A stretch of DNA of 64,000 nucleotides from Artocarpus heterophyllus. Its lineage: Eukaryota > Streptophyta > Magnoliopsida > Rosales > Moraceae. Location of the stretch: positions 17,422,440-17,486,439 of the forward strand of contig CM046327.1 of NCBI GenBank assembly GCA_025403435.1, written 5' to 3'. Both the position numbers and the translations under genes were made by a program. The notes under the pieces were generated by a model. It worked only from the letters and a program-made list of their open reading frames with translations, made no database searches and was not told the DNA's origin. This document shows, one piece after another, positions 1-11,651 of this stretch. Within the stretch, counting starts at the first letter, position 1. Each line of letters starts with the position of its first letter.

Positions 1-2
1 TG

Positions 3-299
3 TCAAACCCAAAATCGATTCTTGCGGAAATCCTAGGAATAGCTGCTGCCAAGTCAAAAGGCAGTGAAAACTCTGCATCTTCTTCTGTGCTGCTGCAGAA
101 GTCTTCACTGGTCGATCCCGCTAAAAGCAATGGAGCTTTTGACGCTCCAACTGTTTCCACTGCTCAAACAAGTGGATCTTCTGGGGTCACGCATCTTGGA
201 GTGGTAGGAAGAGGAGTCAAGCGAGTGGTGATGAATTCAGGCACAGCAGAATCAAGCCCAACCAAGAAACCCACGTTAGATTCTTCAGAAGATAAGTAA
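3..299 (+). CDS. 3'-terminal coding exon of an unrecognised gene (partial)
   Basis: The window opens inside an open frame that runs to a TAA stop at 297-299. About 98 codons are visible and the frame is open to the left edge, so the true start lies outside the window. The residues are rich in Ser, Thr, Lys and Gly (for example ILAEILGIAAAKSKG near the left edge and GVVGRGVKRVVMNSG near the end, finishing in an acidic SSEDK). It reads as a disordered, Ser/Lys-rich C-terminal tail such as nuclear or RNA-related plant proteins carry, but no domain or family could be recognised. AT-rich DNA typical of a 3' UTR follows. Without the upstream exons no function can be assigned. Confidence 0.5.
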   Translation, partial: SNPKSILAEILGIAAAKSKGSENSASSSVLLQKSSLVDPAKSNGAFDAPTVSTAQTSGSSGVTHLGVVGRGVKRVVMNSGTAESSPTKKPTLDSSEDK

Positions 300-2010
300 T
301 GGAAACACCTCTTGAAGGTATGGGATTGAATGATGTGCAAATGAGTAAGCCTTAGATCTGAAGGCTTTCGATTCTGTTAATTCGGTAAAACGGTAAAACT
401 CCACTTAAAAAAACGCATTTTTTCTGTGATAAATCTTGTGGTTTCTTGTATCAAAGGTTATGGATTCGTGCAAGATTGACTCTGTGTTTTTTCTATGCCT
501 GTTTTGCGAGGTAAGGTTATAGTAGTCGTCAAATATTTGGTTTTATCTCCTGCCTTTGGCATATCCCAGCATGGCGTGGACATGGGCGTTTGGGTTATGC
601 CTTTGTTAGAATTAGACGACGAAGCTTATTTCTTTCATTTTCGTTACTAAATTAGATGAAGAAGTTGGACTCTCAATCCATATTGTTTGGCGAAGTGGGC
701 GTATTTGTGTTTTATAACCTTCCAGTATTAGTTTGAGACCGGACTTTAGGGCTTTAAAATATAAGAAAAATTTAGAAAAAAAGTACATGTTATGCAACAT
801 GTTATTCACTATCATTCATTTTGTATGTTGTGCTACAAATGAATACATGTGACATTTATAAAAAGCAAATCTTAAAAATGTGAGATTTATGAAAATTCTG
901 TAAAAATTTACTTAAACTGTTTTTTTAGGCTGGTGTATTTAAATGTGTGAGGAGTCAAAAATCACAAGTGACTAATATTTTAAATTTATTATTTGGGATA
1001 CTGAAAATACCCCTTAATGTGTTGTAGAACATTTATAAGTTAGATAAATATTGGCATTCACTAATATATCTAGCCAAATGCGAAAAATCAAAGCAACTTT
1101 GATTTTAAAATTATCTAAAATAAGCAACACCATGCCATATTTGGAAAGTAGAGCCAATGTCACTATGTAAAATATATTAAACAAAATAGATAAAGAAGTA
1201 CGCAGGTGGACACAAAAATTTCGTGAGATAATATATCGATAGTTTAGTATATGGTGCTTTAAAGAAGTATTTATAGATTAATGATAATTCAATTTCATTA
1301 TTTTTAGGATTTGATCTTGTAGAGTGAAGTTAATTATTCACAAATTGTGGAATATAATAACTACATTTTTAAGTTTTTATTCTCATAAAAAATAGTGATA
1401 AGAAACCTTGTATAATCCTGTTCGTAAAAAAGGAAGCATGGTATTATATAATAAAATATAAAATTTGAGTGCCCTTTTTTGTTAAATAGAAAATGAACAA
1501 AATTCAGTATAATCCTACAATCTTAAATTCCCATATTTCAATTCCTTTTTTAAGGGTGCCATATTTCGATTCTAAAAACTATCGCTTGGAACTTGTGTTT
1601 GCAATGAAAAACTATATCCAAGAAGAATAGGACGATTTGAAAAAAGTTGAACCACTGGTAGGTCACTTTTTGTTTGTACTTGGATTTGTAGAAAAAACTG
1701 TCCGTTTTGCATTTTTTATGTGATTTTTATCATATTCATTTTTTTTTTTAGTTTTAATCGGATTTAATAGTGAGAAACATATATTACTTTTTGTTAATAG
1801 TTGGATTTGTATGAAAAACTGTTCGTTTTGTATACTTTTTATGTGATTTTTATCACATTCAATTTTTTTATTATTTTTATTGAATTTTGATCAAATTTAA
1901 CAGTGAAAAACGTATACTGCATGCGAGCTCTATATGGTAGAGAAAATAACTCAAAAAATAGAACGTTAGCTATAGTTCGGATCGTTTGACTTTGAAAAAA
2001 AAAAAAAAGA
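300..2010. other. AT-rich 3' flank and intergenic DNA
   Basis: The first few hundred bases are probably the 3' UTR of the preceding gene. The rest is AT-rich with poly(A)/poly(T) tracts. No gene or RNA motif was found. Two loosely similar segments occur near 1675-1760 and 1800-1880 (both contain TTGGATTTGTA, AAAAACTGTCCGTTTTG-like text and TTTTTATGTGATTTTTATCA), suggesting an old local duplication. Confidence 0.5.
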
Positions 2011-2310
2011 AACCCATATTTGGTTTGACTTGAGTCCAACTGTTTTATTGGCAAATGACAACCGTCTGATATCGGCTCAGGAAAAAGCAGGGAGTTGGCA
2101 TGCCCCAAGGGACCTTCCCTCACCTCTTGTGGTCCAACGGCAGAACAGAACTGCAACACAAACCGCTTTTTCTTCCCTTTTTTTTTTTTGGGTCAAAACA
2201 ACTGCATTTCCATTTTTCTGGGATTTACCAATTATAGTGCTTGAAGGAAGAATTTCTGAAAGTAATTGTTTTGGAAATTATTGGTACACTATAAGAAAAA
2301 AAAAAAAAAA

Positions 2311-2387
2311 AAGAAACTTGTTCTTAGAAAGCAGTTGCTCATTTTCCCAAAAAGAAACTTGTTCTTAGAAAGCAGTTGCTCATTTTC
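2311..2387 (+). repeat. Tandem duplication, 36-bp unit, period 41
   Basis: Two identical copies of a 36-bp segment beginning AAGAAACTTGTTCTTAGAAA lie at 2311-2346 and 2352-2387, separated by CCCAA. A poly(A) tract precedes the first copy, so replication slippage is a likely origin. Confidence 0.85.
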
Positions 2388-3040
2388 TTTAGTTTGGAAG
2401 ACTCAATCATTTGAAAGGGTTATTTACTTTTTTTTATTATTATTATTACTTTGTGTTTTACCTTTCCCTGATCAAGTTTCAATTTTAACCTTAAAATTAT
2501 ACAAAATACCCTCAAATAGAAAAATAAGAAAACTTTAAAAATTCAAGAACATCTTGGACTAAGGGTTTTGACCTAAAAAATTTCAAGAGCACCCTCAAAA
2601 ATGGATTTTTTGAATGTTTTTTTGAAAGTTTTATTTTTTCTCTCTTACATAAGGATAATTGAGTTATTTTAAATGTTTAGAATGAATTCTTAGCTAAGAT
2701 AATGTATAGATTTATGTATTAATTTAATTTGAATGTATAGATTTGATTAGATAAAAAAACAAATGTATAATTAACTTCAACAAAAGGTATAAAAAGGTAA
2801 TTATCAATTATCAAAACCAAGATGAAAGTTGAAGAATAACTACTCTCTTTCTCTAACATTTTGGTCTCTGCTACGGGTTTGAAGCTTGGTTTTCCGCTGC
2901 CCCCTCTCTCCTTCGGTTCAATGCCTGGCGTTGTCTCCGGGTGGGTCATCGGGCTACTAACCCTTGAGAGGGGGAGGCCAATTGTGATGTGGTTAGGAGC
3001 TGAGGATCATCGAGGCAAAGGGGAGGTCATGGGCTGCTGG

Positions 3041-5903
3041 TGTCACGACCCGCCATATTTTGGGCTGTGCTTTAACATTTTTCTTACTTATGTATTTACG
3101 AAAAGTCTTAGAAAATTTTTCTCTTCTTTTTTTTTAAATAATAATAATAGTAAAGCACACAGGCATACACAAACTTCATTTTATATTTATGTATACATAA
3201 CCAAACTCTCTATATATAACTTAATATACTTAACATAACATTTTTTAAAAGAGGTTTTGTCTTATTTAACCATACCATACATCAGTTTACAACAAGTCCT
3301 AAGTTAACTTAAAATACGTAATATGCGGAAACATGATTTTGGCGGTATCCATACCCTGACTTGCACACAGCTCATATCCTACTACCAGCTTATCGGTGAA
3401 TTCACTTTGACCTCTTTGTGGAAATACCTACAGCATGAAATAACTAGGTGAGCTTATGCTGGGTAAGTCCAATCATAGATCACATGTATCAACACTAGTA
3501 CGCATGATCCATTTATGCTTTTTTATGAATATTCTTTATTCTTGCCACATGTTATCCTCAGCTAGGGCCCAGGTGCTCATACCACATGCGCATATAGGTC
3601 TTCGTAACACTGAGACTGTAACATAACTTTAAACTTTCCTTGAGTCGGGATCTGGTACGACACTTTTCACTTTTTCTGGTGATTCATTTACTAGTCCAAT
3701 TATTATGCTAAGTGCAAAACATATATACTTCTTTAATTGTATAATACACACAGGTACATGTATTTAAATATTTTATACTTGAAAATCTACTATTCTATAC
3801 TATAGGTGAGGTTGGTACTTACTTGTATGTGCTATTGTATAGACCGACTTCAGTTCCTTCTTTAGTTGTCTAGTGTTCTGTTTGACCAATTATATCATCA
3901 TTAGCCAGATTATCACTATTTATTTATGTGTCAATACAAGGTACTTATCGATTAATAGATCGGGTTGCTTTACAGTTAACAACTCTGATAACCAAGGATT
4001 CAATCCGTCTCAGTTCACTTTACCTTATTGCTTCTAAAAAAAAGGGGGGAAATTCTTCCTAAAAACTCTTTTTCCTATTTTGGATGTTTCGGGTCCGTTT
4101 GGGTAATTTTGCAAAAAATGACGATTTTGCCCTCTGTGGGCCTTTTTAAATTCCCCAAACCACCCGATTTTGCTATTTTAATGAAAATTATTGCTCATTA
4201 GCCATAAAACAATTACTTAGGGTATCGGGTTTCTTATTTTATGCTAAAAACCAAGTTTAACAAAGCTTTGCAATTTTACCCCGGATTTGAAAATTTTTAC
4301 AATTTTGCCCCGGGGACAAAAAATAATCTTTTTAAAATCATTAATCTCCATTTTTCACAAGGATTAAATCTTTCCAAAGTTCCTTACTCACTTTTTTGCC
4401 CCTTGAATTTTTTTTTTTAACTTTGATAAAATTTGCAAAATTTGTATCTCCCAAACGGTGGTGAATTTCGACGAACCGTTCGTAATTTTTAACAATTTTG
4501 TCGAGATCTACAACTTTGGTATTTTAAATTTTCTCAAATTCCTCCTGTACAGTGGAGTTTTTGGCCATTCGTCAAAACTGCTGAGTTTGTGAAAATCTTT
4601 TCAATTTAGTCCTTGCTAATTTTCACAAGAATTTGCTTTAACACAATACACCCACTGTTTTAAGTAGGTTCCAAAACCTTTTTAACAAATAATCTTGTTT
4701 GAAAATGACAAATTCCATTTCTTTAAAAAAAAAATACTCAAACTTCCAAATTTTTACTCAAATTCAAAACCATATTGCATCTTAAGCATATAACCTCTAA
4801 TTATTCCACTCATCAACATCACACACTTGAAAATTATATAAACATGCCATTAACTAACTTAAATAATCTCATGCCTTACTTGAAAAACAAAACCAAACAA
4901 AACAAAACAAAACAACCATAAACTTAAGATTAAGAGACTAGGCTTTTACCAAGAAAAAGTGATGAGCTTGCACTTCCAATACCCTTGATTATGTCAACTG
5001 CCTAGGCATAATCCATGACAAGAAGAAACCTTATCAAACTCCCCTTAAATCCCAAAGAAAAATCCCTAAAAACTTAAGTAAAGATTAGTGTTTACCTTGA
5101 AAGTTTGAAAAACTAGAACCTTGCTCTTGATTTTGATCTAAAACTTTGCTTGGAGTGTGTTTCTATGAAAAATTTACTTTAAGGGAGAGAATTTTGGGGC
5201 TGTCGAATATGAAGAGGAGAAATAAAAAAAATAAATTGTTTATATTAAGCTTAAATGATGATTTCTATACTTAGATTTTTTTTTAAAGAAAGATGACTCA
5301 CCACCCTAAGCCATCATTAAGGGTTAATTGGCAATTAGAGATTGGGCCACATTTAGAGGTGTGGTGGCCTAATCTCTACCATTCAAGTGTCCCCTTGGTA
5401 AGACCCACCACTTTATACAGTGTAATTTTATACCATACAGTATTTTTCCCATACTGTTAGGGTAAAATTGAGGAAAAATGCACTTAAGTGTTCTAAAATA
5501 TTTTAACTTACTCTTTGGTTCACTTTCAAAGCCCAAACACAATATTTCATATATCTGTGTTTTTACTTTAACAGTATCCTTACACTGTTTTAGGGTTAAG
5601 CATGCCTTCCTGCTTTATTTTATACATTAATCATTTATTAATTTATATCACAATACTATAATTAATTGCGATATAAAATTTATTTTAAGGATATTATCCA
5701 CAAATTTTGGAGCATTAAAGCTCACAAGATTTGTATTTAACAATATCTAAAATCGTATAAAATTCATGGTCAAATTTCCTATTAATATTGCTCATACATG
5801 CATTATCGTAATTTTACAAAATATACGATTTATAAGAGTAAATTCATTAATTAAATTCAATTAAATATTAGATTTTATTAATGAATTTCTCTTGGTCGTT
5901 ACA
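3041..5903 (-). mobile_element. Solo LTR, Ty3/gypsy-like, minus orientation
   Basis: The 2863-bp segment begins TGTCACGACCCGCC and ends TTGGTCGTTACA, so its ends are TG..CA and complementary (TGTCACGACC against TGTAACGACC). This is the signature of a large plant gypsy LTR. It is flanked by GCTGG (3036-3040) and GCTGA (5904-5908), a 5-bp target duplication with one substitution. Read on the minus strand it has the layout of such LTRs: an AT-rich start, a CTCTCCC-type leader near 5150-5220, and a possible splice donor CAAGGTAAAC near 5090-5100. No gag-pol, primer site or second LTR adjoins it, so it is a solo LTR left by recombination. It splits the LINE-like copy A. Confidence 0.7.
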
Positions 5904-6616
5904 GCTGAGGTCAGGGAAGATGGAAGCCGAGTGATTTCTGTGTCAGCGTGGTTGGGGAGGGGTTTCTGTGGTCCGATTGGGAGATTCTTGAAGCAATCAC
6001 GAGCGGTGAGGTTAGGAATCGATGGGATCTAGTCGCAGATGAGGGAGGGTAGCGGGGAGGCAACTGAGCCGGGGTGGAAGGTCGGGGACACCATTGGTGC
6101 CCTGGATCCAAACAGTGTCAGAGGCAGCTGTTGACGAGAGAGATCGTCGGATGTCGGAAAAGCTTATAGGAAGTTGGGATCTGCTTGTTGGGTGGTGGCA
6201 GTGGCACCTTTGTTTGATGGTTTCCCTGTTGTTGTTTGTTTTATTTTTGACCCGGTGTTGTTTTTGCTTTTTTGTTCAGTCTGTAATAAAGGGAGCAGTA
6301 TCACCACCCCTACAGAGTCTATTAAGTCCATTCGACATGTGTCGAAATGAGGATTATGTTCCTCTAGAATTGATTTTGAGAGCAGGAGTAGTTGGCCTTA
6401 GTGTTAGAGAGTGGTGCCTCCATAGTGATTGAATAGATCCATTGATTATAGTGGGGTTGTTCATGGCCATAGTGCTTCATTATTACCAAGGAGAGCTTTA
6501 CCCATGCTCGTTTTTAACGTATCGAGGAATGTTCTTGTTTTCGGGCCTTGGTTTTACATTTGCCCCTTTAGCAATATTCGAATCTACTAATGAATGAACT
6601 CTAACGGGAGGCATGT
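5904..6616 (+). mobile_element. Middle block of LINE-like copy A
   Basis: GC-rich non-coding block between the two solo LTRs. Its start (CTGAGGTCAGGGAAG) continues the sequence interrupted at 3040. Its T-rich centre near 6230-6285 matches the T-rich segment after 37365 in copy B in order and style. Short ORFs on either strand have no recognisable domain. Confidence 0.45.
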
Positions 6617-8734
6617 TGTAACACCTAAATTTTAAATTAAGTGAAATTAATGTGTAAAAAGGTGTATTAGTGTGCCTAAATGTGATTTGAACTTAATTTG
6701 CTTATTTTGTGGTATTTTTTCAATTTACTTCACGTCTTTGTTATTTTAATTGTTACTTTGAATTTTTTTAAACAAAACAATCTGTCAAATACCCGATATG
6801 TCTCTTTTGGGAAACCATGTGCGGCATATGGTTTTGTGAAGATGAAAACTACTCTCTCGCTCTCTATTTATTCTCTCCTCTCCCTCTCTTCTTTCCTCAC
6901 TCCCTCACTCTCGCTCAGATTCTCTCTCTTTTCCCTCATGTTGTCTCTCTCTATCTCTCTTCCCTCTCAATTTCGTTTCAAAAATTCAAGCTCAAGCTTT
7001 GATCTTCGGCTAGATTGGAAGCTCAAAAGTAAGATTAAGCCTCCACAAACTTGGTTTCAAGCTCAAAGTCAAGGTTAGTTATTTTATTTTTTCAAATTTC
7101 AAACTTTTCCCAAAATTTTCAATTCTCTTTGTATGTTGAAATTCGAGTCCCTTTGTGCTTAGAAACCCTTCTATCTAAGTTGTAGAACTCAAATCATCTA
7201 GAATCTAAGCTTAATTGGATGAAAATAGGATTAAATCAAGTTTTTCTTTTTCCTCATTCGGATTTCCTTGAAAATCTCTATGTAGAACTTGTTTAAAGTT
7301 ATTTAAATGTGTTTTATTATGTTTTTCTATCATTTATGAACACTATATATGCTATGGGGATTGAAAAACAGGTCGAAAATGGGATTTCGAGCTCGGGAAG
7401 GCCGAGACTTAAAATTTGAAAATTTTCAAATTTTTCTAGTTCGGCAGGTCGATCTTAAGCATCGGTAGGCCATACTCATGGGTTTGGCATGCCGGACTCA
7501 TATTGTCAGCAGGTCAAACCTGGAGCAATTTGGCAAGCCAATTTCGTTTGGCTGGTAGGCTGAACTGTCGAGTTTGGTAGGCTGAAACAAGAAGTTCAGC
7601 AAGCCGACTAAGCTTCATAAAATTTGATGTTTTTCACCCGTTTTTACTGTTGTAAACCTAGATAAAGACTTTGACATGGTAGTAAGATTTTGTGAACTTC
7701 AAAGGCACACTAAGACACCATAAGATAGCATTATGATGTAGAACACTTTAATATAGATATTAATGAACCTAGTTTATATTTAAGGTTGTTTGTGGTTTCG
7801 TAGAGCTAAAGTATAGCCGATCGGGACTGCAATATTGAGACATGGTGCAAGACATCGAGGTAGGACTTTTACCCCTTCTTTGATAGCCATGCTTTTAAAT
7901 GGTTTTGGCCTCAAAGTAAATTCTTTCAAAATGTTTTCAATAAATGACTGAGAAGGATTTTTATAAGTTGTTTTCGTAAACTGTTGAAAGACGTGATGTT
8001 CACAATGAATTGTATAATAAATATAAAAGAACTCACTTGGTAAAAATGAGATTTTAATAATGATTCATACATTAGGGCATGATGTCATATTCAGAGATCG
8101 GGTCGTGTAGATAACGACCTTGAGGGCAGGTCCCGAAACTCAACTGGCCCACTATGGTGGTGATATTTAATGGTTTGCTCGAGATAAGATAATGAATTCA
8201 TTTTCAGATGAATGAAGGACTATTTTGGTAAGAATGATTAAAATTGAATTTATTTATTATGTTTTCTAGATATTTTCTTGAAATGATAAATTTTATATTT
8301 AAATTAAATTTTTTCAAACCTTAGTCTTACTGAGCCCTTCGTTCATATTTTTATCTGTTTTCAACTTTCCCCCTTCTAGGTGGGCTTCAGCTTAGGGCCG
8401 ATTAGGAGTCAACTGAGCGCACTCGAGAGCAATAGGGACTCTATTTATGTTACTCATTTATTTAATTAAGGCATGTAGTATTTTAATCTTTTCCTTGATG
8501 TTCGGACTGTGGTTGTAATTTAATTATTGTCGATATTATGTATGTGCACTAATGTAGGTTCGGTGAGGCCCAACTCGTATTCATCTTTTCTTCTTATTAT
8601 ATCTCATCTTGTTGCATTAAATCAGTGGTCTTAATTTAAAAAGTTTTAAACCTATCATGTTTTCATAAATAACTTAATTCTTTAATTGATAATTTTTAAT
8701 TAAAAACTTGATTTAATTAACTTAATTAACTCTT
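6617..8734 (+). mobile_element. Solo LTR, gypsy-like, plus orientation
   Basis: Starts TGTAACACCTAAATTTTAAA at 6617, typical of gypsy LTRs, and is flanked by identical CATGT pentamers at 6612-6616 and 8735-8739. Removing it restores a sequence (GAGGC-ATGT-CACCTCTCGG) that aligns with copy B near 37835. It has a CT-rich leader at 6850-6970, a possible splice donor CAAGGTTAG near 7072, and segments typical of these LTRs (GGTAGGACTTTTACCCC near 7860, GACCTTGAGGGCAGGTCCCG near 8120, GTGGGCTTCAGCTTAG near 8381). Its last bases (TTAACTCTT) do not give the expected ACA end, so the right end is mutated or trimmed. No internal region is present. Confidence 0.65.
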
Positions 8735-8836
8735 CATGTCACCTCTCGGATTTTCTGGGTCTTTCATTTTAGTTTTGAGTTTGTACTCTTTGTTTTTAGT
8801 GTGTAATGGATTTTCCTCTTCAAAAAAAAAAAAAAA

Positions 8837-10769
8837 AGAAGAAGTAATTATCTCTACCAGAAAGCTACAATTTGAGCCTTGTCAAAAAGAAAAGGAGAAG
8901 AAACTACAATGTCAGGAAAAGAAAAAAGAAAAGAAAAAGTTCAAAAACGTTGATAATTTGATACCATGGCTGCATGGCCAATGCACCATACAACGGTCAT
9001 GCTCTTGCTTGAATGAAAAACACTACTTTGATTAATTAAGATAAGCCTTTTTTCTTGATTAGGATTCAAGCACATAGGAAAATGGCATTGGGCTGAGTGA
9101 AAAATCTCACATGGGGTATTCAAATAGATATAGAGTGTGATCCACCACTATTTGGCGTGGAGGAACTCTTCTGTCATTGTCCAAAACAATTTAATGCCCG
9201 AATATCTTCTGAAAACGTTGGAATGGCTCCTTAAGATTTTCTACCAATCACAAGTTTGATCATTTAATGGAGAAATCTGTTATTGGATCTTATATTTGTC
9301 TTTATATGTCGTTGGGCACTAATCAGCCGACCCTGCATGGTTTTAACTTCTTTTTTAAAGTAATAATAATAATAATTAAAAACCTAATTTACAATTGTTA
9401 ATAGTGTAAAACACTCAGCAACTACAGTAAAAAGTTGGTAAAATGTAAAACTTTTACATGCTATAATTCTTAAATTTTAAACGTTAGTTATAACTGAAGT
9501 TTCAAATAGAATCTAAAAGTGCTCCTCAAAAAAAAATTTCAAAACAAAAAACAAAAAATAAAAATTCTCTCTCATCTTCTTAATTTGCCAATCTACTTGA
9601 TCAAACCTACCCCTACTTATAGTCGATTTGCTTTGGCATTTAATCTTGCTTCGAAAAATTTATTTTTATTTTTAAGTTTTGTTTTAACATATTTAATTTT
9701 TTAAATAGTTTTGCAAAATTTTTGTTTTATATAATTTTGTTTCTTATTTGTCTTTTAAATGGTTAATGCTTAAATAATGTAATTTTTTAAAAAATGCTTA
9801 AATACTTATTAGCAAGGGTATTTGTTAATATTTTTAGTAGTTGGACTAGTCAAAGCAAATATTTTTAACTCTTTCAGATACTTTTTTATTATTTGAAAAC
9901 TAAAGAGATATTTTTTTAGTTAAAACTTGAAGTATATTCGCATTCTTTTGAATAAACTCAATAGATACTTCTAGAATTTTCTCAAAATAATATATGTAAC
10001 AATGGCTTTAAATTTGTAAGGTGAGTATCCAATTCAATCCATACTTTCCCCTCAAAAATAACCACCTAAGAGATCCAAGTATCATTTCTTTTTTTTTTTG
10101 ATGGAATATTTGATATGTGTGGCTTCCAAAAAAGAAATTATCATTCCTAGGAAGACAGAATATTGATGGATTGATATTGAACCAAAAGAACAATCTTATG
10201 TTTTTCTTCCATTTTTCTGTGCGTTTCTCTTATGTTTCTTACTTGTTTTGCAAGCATAGTAGTTCATTCACCTTCTTGTTTCAAGTTGTTTTCTCTCTCC
10301 TAACAAAGAAAAAAAAAACAGCAAAAGGGTATGACGTGTCCATTATAATTTTACACCCCACTAATTATTTCCTCAGAAAGATCGATCTGATTCGATTACA
10401 ACGTAATTAGCTCGACAATAGACATCAATTTATATGTTATATGTATTATGCAATTCTCATATTCCACAAGATTTTCCAAGAATCTTCTAGAAAGCAACTT
10501 GCCAAAAACAAGCGTGTCAAATGTTTATGAGGAGAATAATTGAAGTGAATTACAATGCAATTCGATAACTTCAACAGAAGGTTGTCCCCTTGAGCATTTT
10601 TTTTTATTAGTGACAAGACAAGCCCAACCGATGATTTCAATGTTGGAAAAACAGTACATAAGCTGAAAAACTAACTTATTAAGTCCAACAACAAATCAAA
10701 CCCCACAAATACCACAGACAACAAAACTTGGATTCAAAGACTTCCCAAAAAGAAAAAAAGAAAAAAAAA
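8837..10769. other. Intergenic, no gene seen
   Basis: AT-rich DNA with oligo(A) runs and a short remnant of the MITE family near 9395-9470 (AAACTTTTACATGCTATAAT). No coding, RNA or transposon boundary could be supported. Part of the right side is presumably the promoter of the small gene at 10770. Confidence 0.5.
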
Positions 10770-11093
10770 ATGTGTTACAAGATTGAATGCCAAAAGTGTA
10801 AAAAGACCACCTGGGGTGGCTGTGGAAAGCACTTGGACAGTTTGTACAAAACCATTGAGAAGGGAAAGCATTGTGAGTGCCGCTCTTGGCCTGGCGTTGT
10901 CAAACAACCCCAAGATTCAGTTGCAAAGCTAAACTTCAGTTGCTACAACTTCCAAATAATTACCAAGCCAAAGGGGTATTTATTAGCTTTTTGGTTTTTG
11001 CCTTTTTTTGTTTTCTTTATCTTGTTATGGTTTGGATTTGACTTATCAACCCGATTTCTTAGTGTAAACAGAATGGTAATTCACATGTCATGA
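10770..11093 (+). CDS. Small conserved cysteine-rich plant protein (CxxC, HCxC, WPGV motifs)
   Basis: Predicted protein of about 107 residues. The ATG at 10770 was chosen because the conserved family N-terminus MCYK begins there; the in-frame codons upstream are poly-Lys from an A-rich leader. The first 45 residues carry the hallmarks of a small uncharacterised eukaryotic family common in plants: MCYKIECQKCKKTTWGGCG, then KHL and HCECRSWPGVV. The two CxxC-type pairs plus Cys/His residues look like a small metal-binding fold, but no biochemical role is known to me. The C-terminal half is unlike the family's usual polar tail: a very hydrophobic run around residues 74-94 (LLAFWFLPFFVFFILLWFGF) could be a membrane segment, or intron/3' UTR read as protein. 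A shorter true ORF through splicing cannot be excluded. Confidence 0.65.
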   Translation: MCYKIECQKCKKTTWGGCGKHLDSLYKTIEKGKHCECRSWPGVVKQPQDSVAKLNFSCYNFQIITKPKGYLLAFWFLPFFVFFILLWFGFDLSTRFLSVNRMVIHMS

Positions 11094-11589
11094 GTCATTA
11101 TGTTGTTCATGGCATTTTGTGTCCAATTCTTTGTGAATATTATTAACATCTAAAAATAGAGAGTATAATATGACATTTATATATGTAACGATAGTTTTAA
11201 AGATGTAATAGGATGGTAATTTCGGTTCGATATGAGAGCACGATTCGAACTCAATGATATGAAATTGATATCAATTGAGTTGGTTTACTGATATTTTATC
11301 AGAAAATATAGACAAAAAATTTTATAAAGAATAATTTAAATAAAACTTACTATAAATAAAATGGAAAAACATAACATTCATTGTCAAATTTAAAAATGTA
11401 AAATATAAATAAATGGATTAAATGAATAAAGTAACACTTATATTATTCATGTTACTTATATTAAACGTCACAATTTAGATTTAAAAAACTTCCACTTAAC
11501 GAGTGACATGTGGGTTTATTAGAACCTGACATGGAAATGTGAATTGACACAAATATAACCCAAATTATTACCCTTACTCTTTGATAAGT

Positions 11590-11651
11590 AAATTTCTTAA
11601 TGTTATACATTTACAAATATAAATTTCTTAATGTTATACATTTACAAATAT
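11590..11651 (+). repeat. Perfect 31-bp tandem duplication
   Basis: The unit AAATTTCTTAATGTTATACA plus 11 more bases is present twice without a mismatch at 11590-11620 and 11621-11651. Identity suggests a recent event. Confidence 0.9.

Larger units (their letters stand above)
2850..8836 (+). mobile_element. LINE-like retrotransposon 3' remnant (copy A), interrupted by two LTR insertions
   Basis: Three GC-richer blocks (about 2850-3040, 5904-6616 and 8735-8836) read as one sequence once the two inserted LTRs are removed. The joined block ends in a 15-base poly(A) at 8822-8836, as a non-LTR retrotransposon would. A second family member is at 31680-37927: both have a GC-rich left part with a GAGGTC-type segment, a T-rich stretch with a GTTTTGTCAG/TTGTTCAGTC-like motif, and a closely similar final 100 bases (CTGGG.CTTTCATT then TTCAAAAAAA). 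The bases before the left end (GAAGAATAACTACTCTC, near 2834) resemble those after the poly(A) (GAAGAAGTAATTATCTC, 8837), which could be a decayed target duplication. No intact ORF survives. Assignment to LINE rests on the poly(A) end; a SINE-like or other retroposed sequence is possible. Confidence 0.5.

Noticed and set aside
2030..2368. 112-residue open frame on the plus strand
   Set aside because: Composed of low-complexity Phe/Lys stretches from poly(T)/poly(A) tracts and a short tandem duplication; no domain and no splice context.
11221..11280. GGTTCGAT/GATTCGAACTC as a tRNA T-loop
   Set aside because: No acceptor stem, D-arm or anticodon arm could be folded around it.
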